Positions 56,521-64,000 of a DNA stretch of 64,000 bases are shown here, in pieces. Within the stretch, counting starts at the first letter, position 1. Every line of letters begins with the position of its first letter. This DNA is from Flavicella sediminum. Its GTDB lineage: Bacteria; Bacteroidota; Bacteroidia; Flavobacteriales; Flavobacteriaceae. The notes beneath the pieces were generated by a model. That model was not told where the DNA came from and did not search any database. It was given only the letters and a program-made list of their open reading frames with translations. The DNA is taken from assembly GCF_006381105.1 (NCBI RefSeq), contig NZ_VDET01000014.1, forward strand, positions 144,753-208,752, in the 5' to 3' direction. The translations under genes and the position numbers were made by a program.

Positions 56521-57978
56521 TTACTTTCCAGATTCTACTGTGCTGCAATCTGAAGTCTCAGAGATTGTATTCATACGTGTTTGCGCTTCATCAACTGTCA
56601 TATCTTTAAAGAATAAGAATTTATCAATTTGAAGACCATGAGATCGTCCGCCAATATTTAGCGTATAAGTACCTGCTTTAGTGAATTTTGCTGTCAGCCA
56701 GCCGTGCCCTGCACCATGTATTTCTGAGACACCATTTAGGGTGAAATTGTCATTGCTTCGTCCATAAAACTTTTCAAAATGTTTCAGTTGAAGATCTTTG
56801 GCATATCCAAGATCATTCGAAAAATAAATCCAAATATCATTCCCTTTATCTGTACCTCGTTCTCCTTCCGGTTGTCGCATCATCCATTTTACAGAATAGT
56901 TTCCTGGTTTGTTTATTTTGAAAGTATAGGAAATAACATGCGCCATGTCTACACCTTTATAGGAATTAGGACCATCAAAATAAATGTATTTTCCTCCTGA
57001 AGCCTTTTCTGGATCTATACCTAATTTCCATTTTCCTTTTAATTGAAAACGTTCTGCTTCAAAAACCAATAATCCATTATTGTCTTCAATAACACATTGT
57101 GTGGTAGCAATACCAGTTCCAATAAAGTTTTTGAATTTTGGTAGACTTCCGTTTTCATCTCCCTTAAGTAGGTACCAAACCATTCCGGCATCAGAAATAT
57201 CGGCACCTTTTCCATCTGGATGAAATTGCAATCTGCTATATAGGAATTGAATCCCTTCATCTGTATGGTCGCGCATCCAATGGAAGGGCGTAAAATTTGT
57301 ACCTGAACACCAAAGTTTTTCAGGGTTGCTACAAGCATTTTGATCTTTAATTTTTTTATACTGAAGGCGATTTCCGCTCAATGCAATAACCTGCTTCATT
57401 GTATGGTGTGCAAATCTGCGTAAATGATTGTCGTTATATCCACTATGTGAAATTACATAAACATGCGCTAAAGCTTCTGCATATCCTTCATCAACAACTT
57501 GCTTGACTGTTCTGTAAAAAAACTCGGAAGGTCCCATATGAATAAAATATAAGGGATCTTTAGCGGTAGATTTTTTTAATTCATTTGCAAAATGATTTAT
57601 AGCAGCAGTATTGTCTTCTGGGACATCAAAAAAACGAGAAATATCGAAATCCCAACGTTGAATGGCTTCGTTAACACCATCTGCCATATAGTTCGTTTCA
57701 GTAGTATGTGGCTGTGCATCAATAAAATTATTATATGAAAAATGTACTAGCTGATCTTGAAGGCCTAACTTAGCAATCATGGCTAAGGCAGCAGGTGTTC
57801 CTCCCCAATCGTCAGGATCGGCACGTGGCCATCTGGCTTCGGAATGGTTATCTGCCTGGTTGTTCCCATCGGCACTAATAGCGATTCGATTATTGTTGTA
57901 TCCCAAACTTTGCGCTATAGCAACTTGCGTTGTTATACTAAACACAATTAGTACTTTTAAAATAGTTTTTTTGTTCAT
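56521..57978 (-). CDS. Secreted nucleoside-hydrolase-like protein with C-terminal carbohydrate-binding-type module
   Basis: 485 residues with a signal peptide ending at VAIAQ. The N-terminal 290 residues open with RIAISADGNNQADNHSEARWPRADPDDWGGTPAALAMIAKL in shape: an Asp-rich N-terminal strand and a metal-site-like DxDD, recalling the nucleoside-hydrolase-like (DUF1593-type) fold, but this is not certain. The C-terminal 170 residues form a beta-sandwich beginning LLVFEAERFQLKGKW; an EAE start and terminal GRSHGLQIDKFLFF are typical of CBM6/CBM35-type modules. Inference: a glycan-directed exported enzyme. It diverges from a membrane-bound regulator at 58206. Confidence 0.7.
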   Translation of the reverse strand: MNKKTILKVLIVFSITTQVAIAQSLGYNNNRIAISADGNNQADNHSEARWPRADPDDWGGTPAALAMIAKLGLQDQLVHFSYNNFIDAQPHTTETNYMADGVNEAIQRWDFDISRFFDVPEDNTAAINHFANELKKSTAKDPLYFIHMGPSEFFYRTVKQVVDEGYAEALAHVYVISHSGYNDNHLRRFAHHTMKQVIALSGNRLQYKKIKDQNACSNPEKLWCSGTNFTPFHWMRDHTDEGIQFLYSRLQFHPDGKGADISDAGMVWYLLKGDENGSLPKFKNFIGTGIATTQCVIEDNNGLLVFEAERFQLKGKWKLGIDPEKASGGKYIYFDGPNSYKGVDMAHVISYTFKINKPGNYSVKWMMRQPEGERGTDKGNDIWIYFSNDLGYAKDLQLKHFEKFYGRSNDNFTLNGVSEIHGAGHGWLTAKFTKAGTYTLNIGGRSHGLQIDKFLFFKDMTVDEAQTRMNTISETSDCSTVESGK

Positions 57979-58191
57979 TATTCTATGTTTTTAAAATGTA
58001 AATGATGTACAAATGAAAGCATAAAAAAAACATTAAAAACCTAAAGATACAGTAAGGTAACTGTGAGAGCCACTGTAGTTTTAACCGTTAAATTTGAATC
58101 ATTTAGAACAGTAATTCTAGTATCGAAGTTAATTTCATGTCATTTGATTAAAATGCGAAGTTTTGTGTCTAGGAAAATTAGATACAAAGTT

Positions 58192-58199
58192 TATCTTTG
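58192..58199 (+). promoter_or_regulatory. Candidate -7 promoter box (TATCTTTG)
   Basis: An exact TAnnTTTG octamer 6 bp before the ATG at 58206, implying a very short or absent leader. A TTTG exists upstream at 58162-58165, but its 26-bp spacing is too long for a standard -33 element. Confidence 0.38.
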
Positions 58200-58205
58200 G
58201 TAACT

Positions 58206-59378
58206 ATGACATCAAAGACAGACAACAATATTATTAAAGAAGCGCTTGATAAACTTTGTGCTCATCCACTTTTTGTTAATTCTTCAGTTTATACCAGACT
58301 ACTGACTTACTTAGTTGAAAAAGCAATACAAAAAGAAGATATTAAGGAATATACTATTGGGGCAGACCTTTTTGGTAAGAATTATTTAAGCGATAAGAAT
58401 GACGGAACGGTACGTACTTATATGTATAAACTCCGAAAAAAATTAGCGGCATATTATGCTGATCAAACTATTGAAAATGAAATAATTTTTGAAATTAAGA
58501 AAGGGCAGTACAATCTTGAATTTATTACGAAAGAAAAATTTAAGAAGGATAAGTTTTCGCCCACAATTCAAATTTTATTAAAGTATATAAAGTCTGTTAA
58601 TTTTCTTTTCCTTTTCGCAATTCTTTTATTTTTTGGAATAAAGGCTTATCTGAATCAACCTCCTGCCATGTGGGGGAATTTCTTTAAAAGCAGTAGTAAT
58701 AATTTGGTGGTGATGTCAGATCACTATGTTTTGATGGCTAAAAATCAATATGGAGAAGAACATGCAACGATTTATGGCAAAATAAATAATGGTGCTGATT
58801 TTTTAAAATTTAAAAAAGAGCATCCTGATAGGTCCATTAAAACTACAGATTTCACCTTGTTGTCTAAAATGGCTCCTTATAGTATTTATACATTAAGTGA
58901 GTGGTTTCTTGGAATGAATACGCATTTTAAATTGCAATTAGAAAGTCAACTTACTTTAAACGAAATAAAACAACATAATATTATATTTATAGGACAGCAC
59001 AAAACCATGAATATCTCAAGCTCCTTTTTTTTAAAGGATAGCAAGATGTTTTCTATATATAAAGATGGCTTTAAATATGAGTTTGAAGGACAGGAAAAAA
59101 TTTACAACACAAAACACGAATCAAAAGGAAAGGTTGAGTATGCTATGGTTTCATTTGTAAGTATAAGTCCGGAAAAAGAGGCCATTTATTTTGTCTCGAA
59201 TAACGATATAGGAGTTATGGCAACCTTGCGTAATTTTACCAATAAAGATTGGCTAAAAACATTTGGCTCAAAATTACCCAATAAAAAAAATAAATTCAAT
59301 GCATTGTTTGAAGTCAGTGGCTTACAACGAACGGATATGAGCTGTAAATTGGTCGCATTGGAAATTCTAGACAAATAA
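58206..59378 (+). CDS. Membrane-anchored winged-helix-type transcriptional regulator
   Basis: 390 residues from the ATG at 58206; a TTG at 58197 is in frame. Residues about 8-105 match a DNA-binding-type domain seen at the start of many large acidobacterial and proteobacterial regulators: LLTYLVEKAIQ, IKEYTIGADLFGKN, DGTVRTYMYKLRKKLAAYY, EIKKGQYNLEF. A single transmembrane helix (about 131-149) follows, and then a 240-residue outer domain without recognised similarity. Inference: a ToxR-like one-component regulator sensing an extracytoplasmic signal and controlling the divergent secreted protein at 56521. Confidence 0.72.
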   Translation: MTSKTDNNIIKEALDKLCAHPLFVNSSVYTRLLTYLVEKAIQKEDIKEYTIGADLFGKNYLSDKNDGTVRTYMYKLRKKLAAYYADQTIENEIIFEIKKGQYNLEFITKEKFKKDKFSPTIQILLKYIKSVNFLFLFAILLFFGIKAYLNQPPAMWGNFFKSSSNNLVVMSDHYVLMAKNQYGEEHATIYGKINNGADFLKFKKEHPDRSIKTTDFTLLSKMAPYSIYTLSEWFLGMNTHFKLQLESQLTLNEIKQHNIIFIGQHKTMNISSSFFLKDSKMFSIYKDGFKYEFEGQEKIYNTKHESKGKVEYAMVSFVSISPEKEAIYFVSNNDIGVMATLRNFTNKDWLKTFGSKLPNKKNKFNALFEVSGLQRTDMSCKLVALEILDK

Positions 59379-59430
59379 TAAATTATTTTTTTAATGTGGT
59401 TTAATAATTAGAAGCGACATAGTGGAAAAA

Positions 59431-59463
59431 AGCTTACAGAATCAATTACTTGAATTTGTAAGC
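59431..59463 (-). terminator. Terminator of the DoxX/DsrE/DoxDA operon
   Basis: A 14-bp stem with one mismatch and one G-U pair, followed on the minus strand by TTTTTT. It lies 44 bp after the stop of the DoxDA gene. Confidence 0.78.
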
Positions 59464-59506
59464 CTAGTTAAATAAAGCTAATATTTTTGAAGAAAAGAGT
59501 TGCTTT

Positions 59507-60538
59507 TTACCTCAGTTCTTTTTTGTTTTTTATCTGATGTGTCCAATAAGAACCACTTATGTCTGTAATTTTAAGCGTATATGTTCCTTTGGATAAACTT
59601 GATAAAGTTTCATTTTCTAAATTCAGCGTTGCTTTTGCTCCTAAAGGCACAATTAAACTATGTTTTCCTGGTTTAATTTTGGCAACATAATAGTTTGAGA
59701 TACTATTGTTGTTCAAGGTTGCTAAATCTTCTTGGGTATATTTCAGAATTGAGTTGTTTTTATTGTCAAATAATTCAATACTAATAACCCAAGAACCATA
59801 AACATCTACACCTTCGGTTCTAAACACATCAAATAAAAGTTTGTTGTTGACTATTTTACCTTCTGTAATTTCCAATTTTGGTTTTACCGATTTGTTATGA
59901 AGTGGGCCCCATAAACCACCGTGAAATACTTGATTGGTCATTAGGGTCATTCCAAAAATAAATAGTGAACCTATTAATACTACCTTAGGAAATATACGCT
60001 CTTTAATTGGTAAAATCCCTGAACCTAACCATCTAAACCATTTCTTTTTAGTGAAAGCAAAATTGTGTTTCATTAAATAATTATCTACAGAATATTTTCC
60101 GCTACCTGTTAAGAACAAAACAAAACCTGTAGCTATTCCTAACACACCAATTTGCCATTCATCTAAGCAGGTTGTACCTATCCAACCCGAACCAAGAAGA
60201 ATACCCATAGCTAAGCCAAATACGCCAATACTCATAATTCGAGTGAATAACCCAAACATGATAAATAATCCAACAATACCTTCGACAATGGTAAATATTA
60301 CCATATTTATCCAAAGTACATCTGGGTTCTCTACCATATATTGAATAATAGGTTTTATACCTAAAGCATTGGGCAAAAAAGCGTTAAACTTTTCACCAAT
60401 ATAACCAGTCACTTCAGGATCTAATTTGTCGACTAATACGGTTCTTCTCCAAAATGCCGAAAAATAAGTCCAACCTACTACTAATCTTAATCCTAGAGCC
60501 AAGAGCCCTGCATCATTTTTTATGATTACTGTTTTCAT
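59507..60538 (-). CDS. doxDA: Fused thiosulfate:quinone oxidoreductase subunits (DoxD-DoxA)
   Basis: 343 residues. The N-terminal 165 residues are a multi-span DoxD domain (LGLRLVVGWTYFSAFWRR, then FTIVEGIVGLFIMFGLFTR). A linker with another membrane helix (about 185-205) leads to a C-terminal DoxA-like beta-sandwich (about 215-335; VYGSWVISIELFDNKNN, GTYTLKITDISGSYW). In Acidianus the two are separate subunits of thiosulfate:quinone oxidoreductase; the fusion is known in Bacteroidota. Third gene of an operon, 6 bp after the DsrE gene. Confidence 0.88.
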   Translation of the reverse strand: MKTVIIKNDAGLLALGLRLVVGWTYFSAFWRRTVLVDKLDPEVTGYIGEKFNAFLPNALGIKPIIQYMVENPDVLWINMVIFTIVEGIVGLFIMFGLFTRIMSIGVFGLAMGILLGSGWIGTTCLDEWQIGVLGIATGFVLFLTGSGKYSVDNYLMKHNFAFTKKKWFRWLGSGILPIKERIFPKVVLIGSLFIFGMTLMTNQVFHGGLWGPLHNKSVKPKLEITEGKIVNNKLLFDVFRTEGVDVYGSWVISIELFDNKNNSILKYTQEDLATLNNNSISNYYVAKIKPGKHSLIVPLGAKATLNLENETLSSLSKGTYTLKITDISGSYWTHQIKNKKELR

Positions 60539-60544
60539 AATTTA

Positions 60545-60967
60545 TTAGATTGTAAGTGTGAAAAAACCTTTCTTAATTAGTTGAAAGCCGTATAAAATAC
60601 CATTGGGTGTTATTTCAAGGTTACTCGGCAATGTTTCTGGATTTATATTAAATTTTGAAAGTGAAATTCCGCATACAAAAATTTTCACCTTTTGGGCTTT
60701 TGCCTTTTCTAGCAGTGCATTAAAATCTGGATTGTCTGAAATGTCTTTTACTGTTTTACCACAAATGATTACATAAAACTCTCCATATTTTTTCCCGTCT
60801 TCTTTTGCCAGTTCATTGGCAGTTAGTAAAACAGGTTTGAGTTGTTGTATGTTTTTTGAAAGCACTAAATAATTATTCTTTTTAGAGTTAATATTTTGTG
60901 CCTGTAATTGAGAGGTTCCAAATAGTAAAAGGAACATTGTTGTTATAAATAAGATTGAATTTTTCAT
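60545..60967 (-). CDS. Exported DsrE-family protein
   Basis: 140 residues with a signal peptide ending at LQAQ (residue 24). A DsrE-like alpha/beta domain carries Cys69 (IICGKTV) and Cys99 (FVCGISLSKF). The latter is at the position of the sulfur-carrying cysteine in the family. Export is unusual for sulfur-relay proteins but common for this Bacteroidota subgroup. It overlaps the DoxX gene by 4 bp (ATGA) and may pass sulfane sulfur to or from the DoxDA complex. Confidence 0.85.
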   Translation of the reverse strand: MKNSILFITTMFLLLFGTSQLQAQNINSKKNNYLVLSKNIQQLKPVLLTANELAKEDGKKYGEFYVIICGKTVKDISDNPDFNALLEKAKAQKVKIFVCGISLSKFNINPETLPSNLEITPNGILYGFQLIKKGFFTLTI

Positions 60968-61374
60968 TGTTTTTGAATTTTTAAGTTTGAATTAATACTA
61001 AAAAAAATAAGTCCACCAAGTATGGCTACATTCTTAAAAAGTGGACCTAGCGTTGTCATTTGTCCAACTTGTACAGTTAGCGTAATAGGAATTAAAACGG
61101 CTATTAATACTATTGAGGCCATTTTCGTTTTAAAGCCAAGAAGTAATGAAATGCCTGCAATTAGCATAATAATTCCTGATAGAATCACAGCTATTTCTGG
61201 TGTTCCTAGAATATTTCCAATAAAACCCATTGAGGAATTTTCTATTCTGCTCACCGTTTTTTCGGTATTAAAAAAATGATTGGTGCTTGCTATTATAAAA
61301 ATTAGGCTAAGCATAATGCGAAGTATAACTACAGATTTGTAGCTAACTTCAAGTGTTTTTTCTTGAAATTTCAT
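60964..61374 (-). CDS. DoxX-family membrane protein
   Basis: 136 residues with four transmembrane helices in the DoxX pattern (ILRIMLSLIFIIASTNHFF, IAVILSGIIMLIAGISLLLGFKTKMA). The first gene of the DoxX-DsrE-DoxDA operon, coupled to DsrE by ATGA overlap. Confidence 0.88.
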   Translation of the reverse strand: MKFQEKTLEVSYKSVVILRIMLSLIFIIASTNHFFNTEKTVSRIENSSMGFIGNILGTPEIAVILSGIIMLIAGISLLLGFKTKMASIVLIAVLIPITLTVQVGQMTTLGPLFKNVAILGGLIFFSINSNLKIQKQ

Positions 61375-61447
61375 TTAAGATATTTGTAATTGATTGATAT
61401 ATAGCAGGAATAATAACTGCTTTACGTTTCCTTATTTAGAAAATCGA

Positions 61448-61795
61448 TTACGAATAGACCTTGAGGTTCTGATATAGAATATAGAGAGGAACATCAGAAA
61501 CCTGTTGGGTTCTTGATGTATTAAGATTAAAAGAATTCTTGAATAGATAGGAAGCAAAATAAAAATGAGAAGCTTCCGAAATTAGACATTCAGATTGCTG
61601 AAAATTTGGTTTTGTAGTCTGAATAGTTTCAGAAAACTCAAAAGTCTGGCAATTTGATTCTGAAATTGTAGACTGACTCTTGTTTAAGACTTTGGTTTGA
61701 GGAATACCTAATTCAGCTTGAATAAAATTCCTAACCTTACAAGGTGAAAGTAAAAGTAGCAACACAAGTCCAAGAATAGACAAGGTTGAATTCAT
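61448..61795 (-). CDS. Small exported protein of unknown function
   Basis: 115 residues from the ATG at 61795; the frame extends to a GTG at 61822. A hydrophobic N-terminal helix (LSILGLVLLLLLSPC) is followed by KVRNFIQAELGIPQTKVLNKS, a few cysteines, and the end PLYILYQNLKVY. Similar small proteins occur scattered in flavobacterial genomes, and I know of no function. It lies 73 bp before the DoxX gene on the same strand and may belong to that operon. Confidence 0.65.
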   Translation of the reverse strand: MNSTLSILGLVLLLLLSPCKVRNFIQAELGIPQTKVLNKSQSTISESNCQTFEFSETIQTTKPNFQQSECLISEASHFYFASYLFKNSFNLNTSRTQQVSDVPLYILYQNLKVYS

Positions 61796-61966
61796 TTTAT
61801 TTATTTGATAGCTTTCTTTCACTTTGCAAATATAAATGCAATTTTTTCGGAATTATGTTATTAATTTGTTAATGAAAGCTAACGGTTTTGTATAAAGTTA
61901 GTGTGGGAGTTGATAATCTTAAGATTCTCAGTCAAACACAAAGCTTTTAGTTATTTGGTGTTTTGT

Positions 61967-62875
61967 TTATATCATTTTTGATGTAAATATATTTTTAATT
62001 GTATCTAATTCTTTTTTGTATTTCAAATCTGTTCTTGAGGCAAAATATAAGGTATTTTCTGTTTTTACTTTTCCTTCCCAAACTAAGTTTATTTCGTTTT
62101 TTATAATTTGTTCTTGACATAAAAAATCTGGAACTAATGCAAGTCCGTTACCATTGTTTAAACATCTTATAATGGAAGTAATATTTGGTAAAATGTAGTT
62201 TGGTTTGAAAGCAGGTTTCTTATTAAAATTCTCAAACCAAAAACGTCTAAAATGTTCCATTTCGTTTGATGAACTATACCAAACATTTTGAAGTAGTTCG
62301 GCTTCTAGCTTGTTGAAATTATTTGATTTAATGTGGTTTTGAATGTGAGTTGTGTTTGTCTTATTACCAGCTATTAAAATGATTCTTTCTTTTGAAAACG
62401 GAATATACTCAACTAATGATTTTTTTTCATTCTGATTTTTAGGGGTGATTACTAAATCTAAAATACCATTGTTTAGGTCTTTTATTAAATCTGTATGCGC
62501 TCCAAATCTAGCCACTAGGTCAAAGTCTAGTTTTGGAATTTCGGGTTCAATAATAAGTTGAAACATTTCTGAACACATTCCAATGTTTAGAGATGGATTT
62601 TTTTCTTGAGTTGTTTTTTTAAAATGCTGTTCTGCAATTTCAAGTTTTTTTAAAGATTCAATAATATATTCATATAAAAATTTCCCATCCTCTGTTGGAA
62701 TCATTTTTCTCGAAGTACGTTCAAATAGTTTTTTGCCAACATAAGCTTCTAAAGCATTTAAGTGTACACTAACTCCAGGTTGAGAAGCATATAAAGCAAT
62801 AGAAGCTTTCGTTAAAGTTCCGTTTTCATATATTTCTTTAAATGTTCTGTACCATTCCAAATTCACCACATCCAT
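61967..62875 (-). CDS. LysR-family transcriptional regulator
   Basis: 302 residues. The N-terminal winged helix-turn-helix reads EWYRTFKEIYENGTLTKASIALYASQPGVSVHLNALE, and the two-lobed effector-binding domain starts near residue 90. Divergent from the MdaB-like oxidoreductase with an 87-bp gap, the classical arrangement of a LysR regulator and its target. Confidence 0.92.
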   Translation of the reverse strand: MDVVNLEWYRTFKEIYENGTLTKASIALYASQPGVSVHLNALEAYVGKKLFERTSRKMIPTEDGKFLYEYIIESLKKLEIAEQHFKKTTQEKNPSLNIGMCSEMFQLIIEPEIPKLDFDLVARFGAHTDLIKDLNNGILDLVITPKNQNEKKSLVEYIPFSKERIILIAGNKTNTTHIQNHIKSNNFNKLEAELLQNVWYSSSNEMEHFRRFWFENFNKKPAFKPNYILPNITSIIRCLNNGNGLALVPDFLCQEQIIKNEINLVWEGKVKTENTLYFASRTDLKYKKELDTIKNIFTSKMI

Positions 62876-62888
62876 TAAAATTTTGATA

Positions 62889-62940
62889 CAAAGGTATGAT
62901 TTGTGTTATTTTTACAATAGTTAATATTGCTTTAATTTTG
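62889..62940. promoter_or_regulatory. Divergent promoters between the LysR gene and the oxidoreductase
   Basis: Minus strand: TACCTTTG (62889-62896), 13 bp before the LysR ATG, with ATTG about 18 bp upstream as a possible -33 element. Plus strand: TAATTTTG (62933-62940), 22 bp before the oxidoreductase ATG. The region between should hold the LysR binding site. Confidence 0.42.
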
Positions 62941-62962
62941 TCTTAAATTAAATAAGAGACAA

Positions 62963-63559
62963 ATGAAAAATATATTTATAATTAATGGAAGTCATCCATT
63001 TGCACATTCTGGAGGAAGATTTAACGAAACACTTTTCAATAATACGATTTCATATTATGATACGCGTGAGGAGTTTGAAGTGAAATTTACGCAAGTAGGT
63101 GAAAATTATAACGTAAAAGAAGAAGTTGAAAAATTTAAGTGGGCAGATATAGTGATTTATCATACTCCAATTTGGTGGTTTCAAATCCCTTTTGGATTTA
63201 AAAAATATATAGATGAAGTTTTTACGGAAGGTCATCAAAATGGAATTTATGCAAGTGATGGTAGAAGTAGAAAAAATCCAAACATCAATTACGGAACAGG
63301 AGGTTTAATGCACGGAAAAAAATATATACTGACTACAAGTTGGAATGCACCTAAAGCTGCATTTATTTTAGAGAATGAATTTTTTAATCAAAAAAGTGTA
63401 GATGAAGGTGTTATGTTTGGTTTTCACAGAATGAATGCTTTTACAGGAATGGAATTATTAGCAACCCATCATTTTCACGATATGGAAAAAAATGCAGATG
63501 TTCCTTTTGAGTTGAATAATTACAGTGCTTTTTTAAATGATTTAATGATTAATTTGTAG
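62963..63559 (+). CDS. mdaB: NAD(P)H-dependent quinone oxidoreductase, MdaB-like flavodoxin fold
   Basis: 198 residues. The flavin-binding start IFIINGSHPFAHSGGRFNETL and the blocks YHTPIWWFQIPFGFKKYIDEVFT and YGTGGLMHGKKYILTTSWNAP are typical of the MdaB group, which reduces quinones with two electrons. FAD- or FMN-dependent and cytoplasmic. It is likely controlled by the divergent LysR protein. Confidence 0.92.
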   Translation: MKNIFIINGSHPFAHSGGRFNETLFNNTISYYDTREEFEVKFTQVGENYNVKEEVEKFKWADIVIYHTPIWWFQIPFGFKKYIDEVFTEGHQNGIYASDGRSRKNPNINYGTGGLMHGKKYILTTSWNAPKAAFILENEFFNQKSVDEGVMFGFHRMNAFTGMELLATHHFHDMEKNADVPFELNNYSAFLNDLMINL

Positions 63560-63584
63560 TATCTGGTTGCCAATTTATTATCCT

Positions 63585-64000
63585 TGTATAGGTTGACCTT
63601 TTTTTTGATATAATTAGTATCGTTCGAAAGCTTTTTTTTAGCCGTTTAGAAGGCAAAAAAAGAATTAGAACTACTGATTGTTTAAATATTAAGTTCGGGT
63701 AAATTTACATTATTTTTTCTATAGGATTTATATTTGATGTTTGGATTTAAATGTACTTCAGCTGGCTTTCTAAGATCCAGGCTATAGTGTGTTCTTAAAT
63801 TGTTATAAATAAAGACGGCTTGTTTGGTCATTTTTTGAGCGAGCTTTGTGTTTTTAATAATTTGTTTTAATCCATATTCGTATTTTAAAGTTCTATTAAT
63901 CCTTTCAGCAACAGCGTTTTCATACGGGTCGTATTGCTCGGTCATACTGATAGTCATTCCATTATCTTCAGCAAATTTTGTGTATTTAGGATTGCAATAT
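63585..64000. mobile_element. Right-edge IS3-type element, one end only
   Basis: The sequence between the oxidoreductase stop and the transposase stop contains a candidate IS terminus around 63585-63605 (ATAGGTTGACC followed by T-run). Without the other end the inverted repeat cannot be confirmed, so the left boundary is approximate. Confidence 0.45.
63682..64000 (-). CDS. IS3-family transposase OrfB, C-terminal part (cut by window edge)
   Basis: The frame is open past the window edge; it reads YCNPKYTKFAEDNGMTISMT, then YENAVAERINRTLKYEYGL, and ends after the LRKPAEVHLNP block. This is the end of a DDE rve integrase core, with the catalytic Glu in NAVAERINRT. The remainder of the gene and the partner OrfA lie to the right, so intactness cannot be judged. 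Confidence 0.9.
   Translation of the reverse strand, partial: YCNPKYTKFAEDNGMTISMTEQYDPYENAVAERINRTLKYEYGLKQIIKNTKLAQKMTKQAVFIYNNLRTHYSLDLRKPAEVHLNPNIKYKSYRKNNVNLPELNI

Overview
The window looks like chromosome of a marine or otherwise glycan-feeding member of the Flavobacteriaceae (Bacteroidota). It is AT-rich. Several exported proteins end in the type IX secretion (T9SS) C-terminal sorting domain, signal peptides end in AQ or SQ, promoters with the Bacteroidota -7 box (TAnnTTTG) can be seen, and characteristic Bacteroidota families occur (DUF983, DUF3347, HYC_CC_PP, DoxDA fusions). No rRNA, tRNA, CRISPR array or replication origin was seen.

Layout. (1) 1-14508: two giant tandem paralogues with thrombospondin type-3 calcium repeats, a LamG-like domain and a T9SS tail, each followed by a similar strong terminator. 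(2) 14644-21020: a DNA-damage/mutagenesis cassette. A LexA-like self-cleaving XRE-S24 repressor, overlapping an exonuclease/GIY-YIG nuclease, diverges from a DnaE-type polymerase translationally coupled to a Y-family polymerase. (3) 21168-33550: four secreted T9SS proteins, three of them paralogues of a family I do not recognise (probable TIM-barrel hydrolases), with an AraC-type regulator. (4) 34039-45419: a complete copper/silver defence block on the minus strand: exported HMA protein, CusB-like adaptor with DUF3347, CopA-type ATPase, an AraC regulator fused to an HMA-like domain, TolC-like channel, CusA-like RND pump and an HYC_CC_PP protein. This block is invaded by a heptamer repeat family and a broken four-helix-bundle (S23-like) gene. 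(5) 45746-54851: housekeeping and stress genes (Hsp20, YaeI/LpxG-like phosphoesterase, an LpxD paralogue, SMP-30-like lipoprotein, Tag glycosylase, YoaK, YdeI, a Gdx/SugE-type exporter with ACT and DJ-1 partners, Crp/Fnr). (6) 54945-59378: a GH26-like enzyme, a secreted two-domain protein with a glycan-binding-like module, and a divergent membrane-anchored winged-helix regulator. (7) 59507-61795: a sulfur-type operon (DoxX, exported DsrE, DoxDA fusion). (8) 61967-64000: a LysR regulator divergent from an MdaB-like oxidoreductase, and the 3' end of an IS3-family transposase at the right edge.

The most interesting items are the LexA-like mutagenesis cassette with near-leaderless divergent starts, the triplicated unknown secreted family, and the 7-bp repeat that has been absorbed into three coding contexts of the copper operon, including the signal peptide of the TolC-like protein.
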